Below, piece after piece: positions 1 through 6,315 of a DNA stretch of 9,817 bases. The stretch comes from Betaproteobacteria bacterium (GTDB lineage: Bacteria; Pseudomonadota; Gammaproteobacteria; Burkholderiales; Casimicrobiaceae), in contig PLYG01000219.1 of the NCBI GenBank assembly GCA_003153335.1, forward strand, positions 8,851 to 18,667, given 5' to 3'. Below the pieces are notes generated by a model, which saw nothing but the letters and a program-made list of their open reading frames with translations, searched no databases and had not been told where the DNA came from. Positions within the stretch are counted from its first letter, which is position 1. The number at the start of each line of letters is the position of its first letter. Made by a program: the position numbers and the translations under genes.

Positions 1-965
1 AATATCTGAGACATTTCCGCGCCGACAATATCGTGCGTGACGCGGAAGCCATCCGCAAGCAGTTGATCGGCGATCAGCCGTGGAGCATCCTGGGGCAGAG
101 TTACGGCGGCTTCTGTTCGATGCACTATCTGTCTGCCGCGCCGGAAGGTCTCAAGGAAGTGTTGATCACGGGGGGCATCCCGTCACTGACCCGCCCGGTG
201 GACGATGTGTATCGTGCAACATACAAGCGCGTTATCGACAAGAACCGGCTCTACTACCAGCGCTACCCGGGGGACGTGAAAAGGGTGCGCGCCATCGTGC
301 GCCATCTGCTTGACCACGACGTGAAGATGCCCAGCGGCGGAAGGCTGACCGCGCCGCGCTTTCTGCAGCTTGGCCTGCAATTCGGCATGAGCGATGGCTT
401 TGAGGCCATCCACTATCTGGTTGAAGAAGCGTTTGTCGATGGCGTCGATGGGAAAAACCAGCGGGAAATGAACTGGAATTTCCTGGTCCATCTCGAACCG
501 CTTCAATCGTTCGATACGAACCCGATTTTTTCGCTGATGCAGGAGGCGTGCTACACGCAGCAGACGGCCAGCAACTGGTCAGCGGATCGTCTGATGGCGG
601 AATACCCCGAGTTCGATCTGAATCATGGTGGCGCCATTCTGTTTACCGGCGAAATGATCTATCCGTGGATGTTCGACACGTATTCGCAGTTGCAGCCGCT
701 CAAACAGGCCGCCGACATCCTCGCAAAGGACGACAACTGGCCGATGCTCTACGACGTGGAAAAACTGAAGGCAAACCGCGTTCCGGTGGCCGCAGCAGTC
801 TACTTTGACGACATGTACGTGCACCGTGAGCTTTCCGAAGAGACCGCACGGATCGTGCCGAACATGAAACTGTGGATCACCAATCAGTACGAACACAACG
901 GGTTGCGGGCCGACGGCGAAGCGGTCGTGGATCGATTGCTGCAAATGGTGCGCGGCGAAGCCTGA
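1..965 (+). CDS. pip: Proline iminopeptidase (prolyl aminopeptidase, S33 alpha/beta hydrolase), 5'-truncated by window edge
   Basis: Cytosolic serine peptidase expected to remove N-terminal proline (possibly hydroxyproline) from peptides. The frame is open from base 3, where it reads YLRHFRADNIVRDAEAIR. This is the conserved stretch before the nucleophile elbow, so the gene starts outside the window and GTG at 33 is not the true start. The nucleophile elbow GQSYGG is present, with Ser at codon 99-101. The candidate acid is one of the two Asp in YFDD (807-812), and the catalytic His is in EHNGLR (codon 894-896), a block typical of the larger prolyl aminopeptidase group. The region between elbow and Asp would be the helical cap. 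By comparison with family members of about 420 residues, roughly 100 N-terminal residues are missing, including the oxyanion HGGPG region. It converges on the hydroxyproline genes. Family assignment is firm; preference for hydroxyproline peptides is inference. Confidence 0.88.
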   Translation, partial: YLRHFRADNIVRDAEAIRKQLIGDQPWSILGQSYGGFCSMHYLSAAPEGLKEVLITGGIPSLTRPVDDVYRATYKRVIDKNRLYYQRYPGDVKRVRAIVRHLLDHDVKMPSGGRLTAPRFLQLGLQFGMSDGFEAIHYLVEEAFVDGVDGKNQREMNWNFLVHLEPLQSFDTNPIFSLMQEACYTQQTASNWSADRLMAEYPEFDLNHGGAILFTGEMIYPWMFDTYSQLQPLKQAADILAKDDNWPMLYDVEKLKANRVPVAAAVYFDDMYVHRELSEETARIVPNMKLWITNQYEHNGLRADGEAVVDRLLQMVRGEA

Positions 966-984
966 TCAGGGATTTCCCCGGTAG

Positions 985-2232
985 TTAAAATCGATCCGGC
1001 GCAAATGGCGCCATTTTGATTTCCGGTTCGCGGCCCATGACTTGGAGGGCGATGATGCGCGCCGTGACGCCGGCCAGCGTCAGCCCGAGATGCTGGTGAC
1101 CGAAAGCAAAGAACAGGTTTCTGCCGTCGGGCGCGCGACCCAGGACCGGCAGATGATCCGGCAAAGACGGACGAAACCCCATCCAGGTCGTCATGTTGCC
1201 CGTCGGGATATTCGCGGCCAGCGCATTCATGTGGCGCGTCAGCAGTAGAAAGCGCTTGGGATCCGGCGCCAGGTGCAGGCCCCCGAACTCGACGGTGCCG
1301 GTCATTCGCAGGCCTGCGGACATCGGTGTCATGATGACTTTGCGTTCATACGATGCAACCGGAATGCTGAATCGCGGGAAAACACCCGGGAGCGTGATGT
1401 GATAGCCGCGTTCCGTGTCGAGGGGCACGGCATAGCCAAGCTGCGCTGCCAGTGTCTTCGACCAGGCTCCGCAACTGAGTACGAGGTGCCTGGCGCTGTG
1501 GCGCGCACCATTCGAGGCATGCGCAGTAAATTTGTCGGCGAGGCTGTCGATCCATGTCACTTCCGACTGCAAAAATCTTCCGCCGGCCGCGAGGTAAGCG
1601 TCATGCAACGCTTTGCTGACGGCATGGGGATCATCGACGTGACCGGTGCCGGTGAATTTCAATGCACCTTCGATGTGGGCCGTGATGTCCGGCGCGATCT
1701 CCCTGACCTGCGCCGGCGACAGCCAGACCGCATCGACACCGAACGCGCCAAGCCGGGCAATTTCTTTTCGTGCCGCCGGCGTCGATACAGGATTCTCGAT
1801 CAGCACCAGGTGGCCATTCATGTGCATCAGGTGCGATGCCTCGGCTGCGCTCAGAAGGCTGGCCATGTCCGCTCGCGCGGTTTTTTGCAATGCAGACAGG
1901 GCCGTCACCCCGCGATCAAAGGCGCTTTGGCGGGAGGCCCACACGAATCGCAGCAGCCAGGGCAGAAAGGAAAACAGATAAGTGGGCCGGATGCGCAACG
2001 GGCTCTCGCCATCTAGAAGATAGCGCAATGCGCCGCGCACCACCTCGGGCGAGGCGAGGGGGAAGATCTGTTCGGTGGCAATGTGGCCGGGCTTGCCGAA
2101 GGAAGCGCCCAACCCAGGTTGCTCGCGATCAAGCAGCAGTACGCGCTGGCCAGCGCGAGCGAGGCGAAACGCGCAGGCCAGCCCGATGGTACCGGCGCCA
2201 ACAACGATTACATCAGGGGCCTCATCCGGCAT
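985..2232 (-). CDS. lhpB: FAD-dependent D-hydroxyproline dehydrogenase (DadA-like D-amino acid dehydrogenase)
   Basis: Predicted to oxidise cis-4-hydroxy-D-proline to 1-pyrroline-4-hydroxy-2-carboxylate, passing electrons to the respiratory chain. The 415-residue protein has the N-terminal dinucleotide-binding motif GAGTIG (residues 12-17) with the ribose-binding acidic residue D35 at the end of strand 2. Next comes GASFGKPGHIATEQ, a signature of DadA/D-hydroxyproline dehydrogenase relatives. The C-terminal FAD-contact blocks GFRPSLPD (352-359) and GHQHLGLT (378-385) are intact. It is the last gene of the minus-strand run, 55 bases after the deaminase gene. No other start codon precedes the GAGTIG motif, so ATG at 2232 is kept, although its only Shine-Dalgarno-like GGAG lies far upstream. 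On sequence alone it could be a general D-amino acid dehydrogenase; the adjacent epimerase and deaminase favour D-hydroxyproline. Confidence 0.85.
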   Translation of the reverse strand: MPDEAPDVIVVGAGTIGLACAFRLARAGQRVLLLDREQPGLGASFGKPGHIATEQIFPLASPEVVRGALRYLLDGESPLRIRPTYLFSFLPWLLRFVWASRQSAFDRGVTALSALQKTARADMASLLSAAEASHLMHMNGHLVLIENPVSTPAARKEIARLGAFGVDAVWLSPAQVREIAPDITAHIEGALKFTGTGHVDDPHAVSKALHDAYLAAGGRFLQSEVTWIDSLADKFTAHASNGARHSARHLVLSCGAWSKTLAAQLGYAVPLDTERGYHITLPGVFPRFSIPVASYERKVIMTPMSAGLRMTGTVEFGGLHLAPDPKRFLLLTRHMNALAANIPTGNMTTWMGFRPSLPDHLPVLGRAPDGRNLFFAFGHQHLGLTLAGVTARIIALQVMGREPEIKMAPFAPDRF

Positions 2233-2287
2233 GGGAACGACTTAGGACTCCGTAACGCATTTATGAACAGGTCGATATTCCGATTCG

Positions 2288-3193
2288 CTATGCCGGGAAC
2301 CTGGGTTTGGTGGCAATCGCGTGCTTGATGGTCATTTCCGCGTCGAGAAGTTCCGCCCCTGCCAAGGTGAGACGCGGAGCGCGCACCCGGGAACTTCCCA
2401 TGCCAACCTGCTCCTGCGCCAGCTTGATCAGTTGCACAAACTTGACCACGGTATCGAGCTTGAGCAACGGCAGGAACCAGTGATACAAAGGCTCCAGCTC
2501 TTTCCATTTCCCGGCCCTGGCCATGTCGAACAGCACCACGGATTCGCGCGGATAGGCGTTCACCAGACCGGCGATCCAGCCGGTTGCTCCCGCGGCAACA
2601 GCCTCGACGATGAGGTCGTCGACGCCCACCAGAATATGCAGGCGATTGCCGATCAGCGACTTGATGGCCGCGATCCGGCGAATATCCGCGCTGGATTCCT
2701 TGACGGCAACCAGGTTGCGATGATCGGCGGCAAGTTCCGCCAACTGCGTGGGCAGGAAGTCGGTTTTGTAGGCGATCGGGTTGTTGTACAGCATGCAAGG
2801 CAGGGGTGTGGCGCGAATGATTGCCGAGACGTGGTGTTTCATTTCCCGCCAGTCACTCGAATAGACGTACGGCGGCAACACCATCAGTCCCGTACAGCCC
2901 GCTTCCGTCGCCATCTTTGCAAACGTGACCGCTTCATCGGTGGCAAGCGCGGCCACGCCGGACACGACCGCGCCGCGGGTGCCCGCAGCCTTGACGACGG
3001 TCTTGAGGACGGCCTGCCTTTCCGCGAAGGTCAGCGTCGCCGTCTCGCCCAGCGAGCCCAGTGGAACGATACCTGTGCAACCCGCGTCCAGCATCATCGC
3101 GACATGCCGGGACAGGAATTCGTGATCGACCGTTCCGTCGGCGTTAAAGGGGGTGGTGATGGCGGGCAGTACGCCGTTCCAGAAGGTGGTCAT
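2288..3193 (-). CDS. lhpC: DapA-family deaminase, probable 1-pyrroline-4-hydroxy-2-carboxylate deaminase
   Basis: Predicted to deaminate and dehydrate 1-pyrroline-4-hydroxy-2-carboxylate to 2-oxoglutarate semialdehyde through a Schiff base. The 301 residues cover a full DapA/NAL-family TIM barrel. The Schiff-base lysine is K165 in VAVKESS and the conserved tyrosine is Y136 in MLYNNP. The substrate-carboxylate loop reads GSLGE (46-50) where true dihydrodipicolinate synthases usually have GTTGE, which argues against lysine biosynthesis and for a catabolic branch. It lies between the epimerase gene (88 bases upstream) and the dehydrogenase gene (55 bases downstream) on the same strand. An AGGA about 11 bases before the ATG at 3193 is a weak ribosome site. 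DapA paralogues act on many 2-keto acids, so the exact substrate rests mainly on the neighbours. Confidence 0.85.
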   Translation of the reverse strand: MTTFWNGVLPAITTPFNADGTVDHEFLSRHVAMMLDAGCTGIVPLGSLGETATLTFAERQAVLKTVVKAAGTRGAVVSGVAALATDEAVTFAKMATEAGCTGLMVLPPYVYSSDWREMKHHVSAIIRATPLPCMLYNNPIAYKTDFLPTQLAELAADHRNLVAVKESSADIRRIAAIKSLIGNRLHILVGVDDLIVEAVAAGATGWIAGLVNAYPRESVVLFDMARAGKWKELEPLYHWFLPLLKLDTVVKFVQLIKLAQEQVGMGSSRVRAPRLTLAGAELLDAEMTIKHAIATKPRFPA

Positions 3194-3281
3194 TTGCTTG
3201 TCGTCCTGGGTTGGATTGCAGTGGCATCGTGCGCAAGGCTCAACAACGTAATAAAGGCTGAGGTTGGCGCGTCACCGGGAA

Positions 3282-4226
3282 TCAATGAATACCCCAGCAA
3301 AACGGGTCCGCCGGGTCCATCAGCAGCATACCTTCTCCGCAGACAAATGCCTGCCCGGTGATGGTGGGCACGATGCCGCCATTACCGCCACCCTCGCGCC
3401 GATAAGAACCCTCGAACACGCTGCCGACGATACTCTCCTGCCGCCACGTCGCGCCCTCGGCGAGCTTTCCGTCCGCGGCCAGGCACGCCAGTTTGGCGCT
3501 GGTCCCGGTCCCGCAGGGAGAGCGATCATAGGCGCTGCCCGGGCACAGGACGAAATTCCTGCTGTCCAGCGCAGGATCGGAGGGGACACCGAAGAGCTCG
3601 ATGTGATCGACTTGTTCTCCATCGGGTCCCGTGACGTTTTCCGCGACCAGCGCATGGCGAATTGCCCGGCTGAAGGCGAGCAGCGCGTCGATGTTGTCCA
3701 GGCTCATTCTTCGATCACCGGCGTCCACCAGATAGAACCAGTTGCCACCCCAAGCGACATCACCGCTAACCGGGCCATACCCTTCGACGTTAACGATCAC
3801 GGCCTTGCGGTAGCGCCAGGAGGGGATATTCTGAATTGACACCTTGCCATCGGGCCGCAGCGTACAGCTCACCGTGCCGACAGGAGTGTCCACACGATGC
3901 ACGCCCGGCGAAATCCTGCCGAGGTAGTGCAAGGTCGCAATCAAGCCGATGGTTCCATGTCCGCACATGCCGAGATATCCGACATTGTTGAAATAGATGA
4001 CTGACGCCACGGATGTTACCTCGACCGGCGGCATCAGGAGGGCGCCAACCATCACATCCGAGGCCCGTGGCTCCGACGCGACGGCAGCCCGAAAATCATC
4101 GTGGTCGGCGCGCAGCGCATCCACGCGTTGCGCGAGGGGAAGGGCGCCCAGTTCCGGAAATCCATCGAGCACCACACGCGTAGGCTCACCACCGGTATGC
4201 GAATCGACGTAGCGAATTTTTTTCAT
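3282..4226 (-). CDS. lhpA: 4-hydroxyproline 2-epimerase (proline racemase family)
   Basis: Cofactor-independent enzyme expected to interconvert trans-4-hydroxy-L-proline and cis-4-hydroxy-D-proline, the committed first step of bacterial hydroxyproline catabolism. The 314-residue protein starts MKKIRYVDSHTGGEPTRVV, the family's N-terminal signature. It keeps both acid/base cysteines: C88 in MCGHGTIG and C238 in SPCGTGTS, with D234 just before the second. The Cys/Cys pair points to an epimerase or racemase. The trans-3-hydroxyproline dehydratases of this superfamily carry Thr at the second position. The Ser-Pro before C238 and the linked dehydrogenase and deaminase genes favour 4-hydroxyproline over proline. 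The start at 4226 lacks a strong Shine-Dalgarno. It is 79 bases downstream of the MBL-fold gene. Confidence 0.92.
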   Translation of the reverse strand: MKKIRYVDSHTGGEPTRVVLDGFPELGALPLAQRVDALRADHDDFRAAVASEPRASDVMVGALLMPPVEVTSVASVIYFNNVGYLGMCGHGTIGLIATLHYLGRISPGVHRVDTPVGTVSCTLRPDGKVSIQNIPSWRYRKAVIVNVEGYGPVSGDVAWGGNWFYLVDAGDRRMSLDNIDALLAFSRAIRHALVAENVTGPDGEQVDHIELFGVPSDPALDSRNFVLCPGSAYDRSPCGTGTSAKLACLAADGKLAEGATWRQESIVGSVFEGSYRREGGGNGGIVPTITGQAFVCGEGMLLMDPADPFCWGIH

Positions 4227-4305
4227 CAGGCGTTAACCAGGAGAGCGAACCAGCGAAATGTCCGTCGCAGCTTTGTTGAACGGCTTCGCAACCGTCATTA
4301 TCCGC

Positions 4306-5190
4306 TTAGTCGAGCCTTGATGCGGCAGGAGACGTGAAAGGTATTTCCATCAGATCCTCGCCGAAGAACACGTTGCCCTTGAAAATCTCGCAAACCTCGC
4401 GAATGACGCGCTCACGCATGCCCGGACGATCGAATTGTGCGGTTACGTGCGAGAGCACGAGATTGCGCACGCTGGCCGATTGCGCCAGCTCCGCGAGCTC
4501 AATATGTCCCATCGTGAACGCGGCAAACGTCTTACTGAGCGCCGTACCAGTCATGTAATGGCACATGTGAACAAGCACGTCGCAGTCCTTCGCGAGCGTA
4601 GCGAGCGCACGGCTGGGGCCCGTGTCACCAGAATAGACGAAAGAATGCCCATCGGCGTCTAGCCGGTAGCCAAAGGATGTCAGGTGAGGTGCGAAGTGGT
4701 TGACTTCCGCCACCCTCACGGTCCAATTGGCCTGCCGCACCAGCTCGTCGCGTTCGAGTTCGTGGACAACCGGCTGTGGTCGCGCCCGCTCACCTTCTCC
4801 GCCGCGTGCCCGGAAGACGTCGATGCTTGCCTGGTTCTGCGTCCTCGAGATCAGATCAAGACCGAATACGCCGTCGTCCGCAATGAGGCGCTGCGTAATC
4901 AAATGCAGCCCGGGGGGCCCGTACACCTCGAGCTCGGGCACGGTACCCGCCCCCTGATCCCATCGGGTCAGGAGCAGCCGCGGATAGTCCCCGATGTGAT
5001 CGTAATGGTGATGGCTGAAGAAGGCGTGGGAGACTTGTGTTGCGCGGATGCCGAGTTCGAGCAGTCGATGATGCGCGCCGAAGCCATGGTCGAACACGAC
5101 GTATTCGCCATTCACCTCCACCAGGTATCCCGAGCACATGCGGTGCAATGAAGGCGTCGGCGTTCCAGTTCCAAGCAGCCAAAGTTTCAT
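4306..5190 (-). CDS. Metallo-beta-lactamase-fold hydrolase (RNase Z / arylsulfatase-like group), substrate unknown
   Basis: Soluble dinuclear metal hydrolase of 294 residues when started at ATG 5190. The N-terminus MKLWLLGTGTPTP is the first strand of the RNase Z-like branch. Metal ligands are visible in order: HHHYDH, giving the HxHxDH set H60, H62, D64 and H65; a His near 165-169 in VNHFAPH; D189 in SGDTG; and H248 in LSHVT. The metal site is therefore complete. An upstream in-frame start at 5220 would add ten residues and run into the Bug gene. Start 5190 leaves only 10 bases after that gene's stop, with GGAG at 5207-5204. No signal peptide is seen, so it is probably cytosolic. It lies inside the hydroxyproline run but has no step in the known pathway. 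A lactone, ester or cyclic amide hydrolase is possible; a tRNA 3'-processing role is unlikely in this context. Confidence 0.85.
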   Translation of the reverse strand: MKLWLLGTGTPTPSLHRMCSGYLVEVNGEYVVFDHGFGAHHRLLELGIRATQVSHAFFSHHHYDHIGDYPRLLLTRWDQGAGTVPELEVYGPPGLHLITQRLIADDGVFGLDLISRTQNQASIDVFRARGGEGERARPQPVVHELERDELVRQANWTVRVAEVNHFAPHLTSFGYRLDADGHSFVYSGDTGPSRALATLAKDCDVLVHMCHYMTGTALSKTFAAFTMGHIELAELAQSASVRNLVLSHVTAQFDRPGMRERVIREVCEIFKGNVFFGEDLMEIPFTSPAASRLD

Positions 5191-5200
5191 TCGTTGTCTG

Positions 5201-6247
5201 TCACTCCGGCCGGATGGCAAGTTCGATCAGGAAATCCTGGTACTTCTTGCGCTCCGCTGCCACGAACCTTTCGAACTCGGCGGCCGACATGGACGCGGGT
5301 TCGACGCCCAGTTCGAGAAGACGCGCTTGGATATCGGGAGCCTCCAGGAGCTGGCGAAGGCGGGTGTGAAGTGCGCTCACGATTTCCTGGGGCGTGTCCT
5401 TCGGGACGAAAAAGCCAAACCACGCTGACAAGTCCAGCCGGTGAAGGGCGCCGCTTGCCAGTGGCGGCACATTCGGCAGTGAGGAAAGCGGCTTTGACGA
5501 CGCCACCCCGAGCGCCACAAGCTTGCCTGACTTCACATGGCGGATGGCCGGCGGAATTCCCGAGAAGTAGATGCTGACGTTGCCGGCAAGCACATCGGTG
5601 ACCGCCTGCGCGCCGCCCTTATACGGAACATTGAGCAGCTTCAGGCCTGCTGACTTCTCGAGCAGCGCGCCAGCAATGTGCGCCGCGCTGCCATTTCCCG
5701 CGGTCGCATACGAGTACATGTTGGGTTGCGCCTTGGCCGCCGCGATAAATTCATCGATCGTCTTGACTTTGAGGGAGGAGTTTGCAACCAGAAGCTGCGG
5801 AAGGAATCCGGCGAACGCTACCGGCCGGAAATCCCGTTGCGTTTCGTAGGTCGCACTCTTGATCAGATACGGGGACACGACCATTTCGGTTGTATTGCCG
5901 AGGAGGACCGTATAACCGTCGGGCGCGGCAGCCGCAACGGCCATGGCACCAATCATGCCGGCGCCGCCCGGCCGATTCTCGACAATCACCGAGGTCGCGA
6001 AATCGCTTGCGAACCGCTGGCTTACGATGCGGGCGATCACGTCGCCTGCACCACCAGGAGCGTAGGGGACCACCAAGCGAATTGGTTTCGACGTATACGT
6101 TTCGGCGTGCGCAGCACAGACTGCTCCGATCGCCATCGCGAGCGCCGCCAGTGCCGCGGACAGTCTGCGCCAAATGTAGCTCTTCGGAATGCAACCGCTG
6201 TGTCGAAAGTTCACAATTGGCCTGTGCATTGTCACCAGGAATGTCAT
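5201..6247 (-). CDS. Bug/TctC-family periplasmic solute-binding protein (tripartite tricarboxylate transporter type)
   Basis: Periplasmic binding protein that presents small carboxylates to a TctAB-type membrane transporter. The N-terminus carries a charged segment with RR at 27-28, a hydrophobic core (about 30-46) and a signal peptidase I site AHA|E at 48/49. The mature protein opens with the family strand KPIRLVVPYAPGGAGDVIAR. It continues with VENRPGGAGMIGA and PDGYTVLLGNT, the conserved ligand-loop blocks of Bug proteins, and has normal family length. Starts at 6247 or 6229 are both possible. The second gives a more usual signal-peptide length and has a GGTGA close upstream. It is the first gene of the minus-strand run, divergent from a LysR gene, a common arrangement for Bug proteins. 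No TctA or TctB gene is in the window. Ligand unknown; hydroxyproline or a related carboxylate is inferred from context. Confidence 0.9.
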   Translation of the reverse strand: MTFLVTMHRPIVNFRHSGCIPKSYIWRRLSAALAALAMAIGAVCAAHAETYTSKPIRLVVPYAPGGAGDVIARIVSQRFASDFATSVIVENRPGGAGMIGAMAVAAAAPDGYTVLLGNTTEMVVSPYLIKSATYETQRDFRPVAFAGFLPQLLVANSSLKVKTIDEFIAAAKAQPNMYSYATAGNGSAAHIAGALLEKSAGLKLLNVPYKGGAQAVTDVLAGNVSIYFSGIPPAIRHVKSGKLVALGVASSKPLSSLPNVPPLASGALHRLDLSAWFGFFVPKDTPQEIVSALHTRLRQLLEAPDIQARLLELGVEPASMSAAEFERFVAAERKKYQDFLIELAIRPE

Positions 6248-6257
6248 AATCTATTAC
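6229..6257 (+). promoter_or_regulatory. Candidate sigma-70 promoter for the LysR-type regulator
   Basis: A -35-like TTGTCA (6229-6234, five of six matches to TTGACA) is followed after 17 bases by a -10-like TATTAC (6252-6257, four of six). Transcription would begin near 6264, just before the palindrome at 6277-6292, so a regulator bound there could repress its own gene. The assignment is by eye only. Confidence 0.35.
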
Positions 6258-6276
6258 AGAGCAAAGGCATATCCGC

Positions 6277-6292
6277 ATACCATTTTTGGTAT
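6277..6292. promoter_or_regulatory. Candidate LysR operator: 16-bp perfect palindrome in the divergent promoter gap
   Basis: ATACCA, four T, TGGTAT form a perfect 6+4+6 inverted repeat between the divergent Bug and LysR genes. LysR regulators commonly bind ATAC-N7-GTAT-type dyads; here the outer arms are ATAC-N8-GTAT. On the minus strand the palindrome lies mostly between a weak -35-like TTGTAT (6296-6291) and a weak -10-like GATATG (6273-6268). It would therefore be placed to control the catabolic run as well as the regulator. Binding itself is inferred. Confidence 0.55.
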
Positions 6293-6306
6293 ACAACTGC
6301 ACATAC

Positions 6307-6311
6307 GGAGG
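6307..6311 (+). promoter_or_regulatory. Shine-Dalgarno GGAGG deciding the LysR start
   Basis: GGAGG lies four bases before an in-frame TTG at 6316. It is the only strong ribosome site near the beginning of this frame. The longer alternative TTG at 6286 has none and overlaps the palindrome. No ATG or GTG occurs in frame before the DNA-binding domain. Confidence 0.55.
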
Positions 6312-6315
6312 ACGG

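Noticed and set aside
1000..1018. GGCGC...GGCGCC followed by ATTTTGATTT near the convergent gene ends, considered as a terminator
   Set aside because: The arms are direct rather than inverted, only the 8-base TGGCGCCA is self-complementary, and it lies inside the dehydrogenase coding region.
1273..2016. Open frame of 247 codons on the + strand opposite the FAD dehydrogenase
   Set aside because: Arg/His-rich translation with no motif; antisense of a clear FAD enzyme.
2321..3361. Open frame of 346 codons on the + strand opposite the DapA-family gene
   Set aside because: No recognisable family. The minus-strand frame carries catalytic Lys, Tyr and loop motifs, so this is antisense shadow.
5191..5220. 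Longer start for the MBL-fold gene at 5220 overlapping the Bug gene
   Set aside because: The extra ten residues (MPSGRSDRQR) are unlike the family N-terminus. ATG 5190 begins directly at the first strand and removes the overlap.
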